Assembly: GCA_013697915.1 (NCBI GenBank)
Contig: JACCVY010000246.1
Span: 1 to 53,531, forward strand
DNA length: 53,531 nt
Reading direction: 5' to 3'
Source of the DNA: Blastocatellia bacterium
Lineage (GTDB): Bacteria > Acidobacteriota > Blastocatellia > Pyrinomonadales > Pyrinomonadaceae
Position 1 is the first letter of the stretch. The number at the start of each line of letters is the position of its first letter. Of the stretch, positions 53,290-53,531 are shown piece by piece. The position numbers were made by a program, and so were the translations under genes. The notes under the pieces are model-generated. The model saw nothing but the letters and a program-made list of their open reading frames with translations. It was not told the origin of the DNA and made no database searches.

Positions 53290-53531
53290 ATGAAGCTGTC
53301 AATCGAAGGCCTCGACCTGAAGGGCCAGCGCGTCTTTGTGCGGGTGGACTTCAACGTGCCGATTAAGGAAGGTAAGGTGACGGATGACACACGCATCACT
53401 GCGGCGTTGCCGACGATCCGGTTCGCACTTGAGCAGGGCGCGCGTGTGATCCTCGCGTCGCATCTGGGCCGGCCTAAAGGCGAACGCGTGGAAAAGTACA
53501 GTCTGCGGCCAGTCGCCGAACATCTGGCGAC
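53290..53531 (+). CDS. pgk: phosphoglycerate kinase, N-terminal part (cut by window end)
   Basis: The first 80 codons read [20 protein letters not shown] followed by [28 protein letters not shown] and ASHLGRPKG, the N-terminal substrate-binding region of phosphoglycerate kinase. The gene continues beyond the window. It makes ATP from 1,3-bisphosphoglycerate, the product of the gap gene just upstream. Confidence 0.96.
   Translation, partial: MKLSIEGLDLKGQRVFVRVDFNVPIKEGKVTDDTRITAALPTIRFALEQGARVILASHLGRPKGERVEKYSLRPVAEHLA

Overview
The window reads as chromosomal DNA of a Gram-negative bacterium, most likely an acidobacterium of the Blastocatellia/Pyrinomonadales type. That placement is inferred from gene content, not from a marker tree. 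It rests on a TonB-dependent receptor with a carboxypeptidase-regulatory-like N-terminus, a VWA protein of the acidobacterial secreted type, Hanks-type kinase/PP2C/FHA genes, a permease-less PTS beside rapZ, Kdo (LPS) genes, and many intergenic palindromic repeats. About 45 protein-coding genes, one tRNA and the RNase P RNA gene can be supported.

Layout. 1-4.2 kb (minus strand): a large secreted, Cys-rich protein with a BIG2-like segment, a small secreted protein, and a frameshifted partial duplicate of the large gene. 4.4-8.0 kb: rapZ, an EIIA-Man-like protein, HPr and enzyme I, a PTS phosphorelay with no permease in view. 8.1-10.6 kb: a polysaccharide-export (SLBB) protein and two membrane proteins. 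10.66-11.34 kb: rnpB, nearly twice normal length because four helices carry AT-rich insertions. 11.4-15.75 kb: small regulators, a UMF1-type transporter, a phosphoglycerate-mutase-like metalloenzyme, then a patch of decayed genes including a toxin-antitoxin pair with both partners frameshifted. 15.9-20 kb: TonB-type receptor and an NtrC-like regulator. 20-24 kb (minus): hemX-hemA-hemC-hemD. 24-30.3 kb: HD protein, proline dehydrogenase, NfeD-like protein, PP2C phosphatase, trans-sulfuration enzyme and a VWA gene cut off by a palindromic element. 30.6-39.3 kb: kdsB, pyrG, Ser/Thr kinase, kdsA, an inactive M1-peptidase-like/TPR protein and kdsC. These hold the Kdo synthesis and activation steps, with pyrG making the CTP used by KdsB. 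39.6-45 kb: tRNA-Gly(CCC), secreted protein, FHA protein, zinc-ribbon protein, and a catalytic/non-catalytic M16 pair. 45-53.5 kb: UbiD-family decarboxylase, histidine kinase, prepilin peptidase, TolC-like protein, gap and the start of pgk.

The most unusual aspect is the intergenic DNA. Nearly every gap holds a long imperfect inverted repeat, falling into at least eight sequence families (labelled A-H here), or short-period degenerate tracts (labelled I). No transposase is present. One element ends the VWA gene, one supplies the last codons of kdsB, and sequence of the short-period class appears to have entered rnpB at four helices while its conserved core stayed intact. Three genes (kdsB, tRNA-Gly, gap) share a promoter pattern TTGACA-N17/18-TAATCT.
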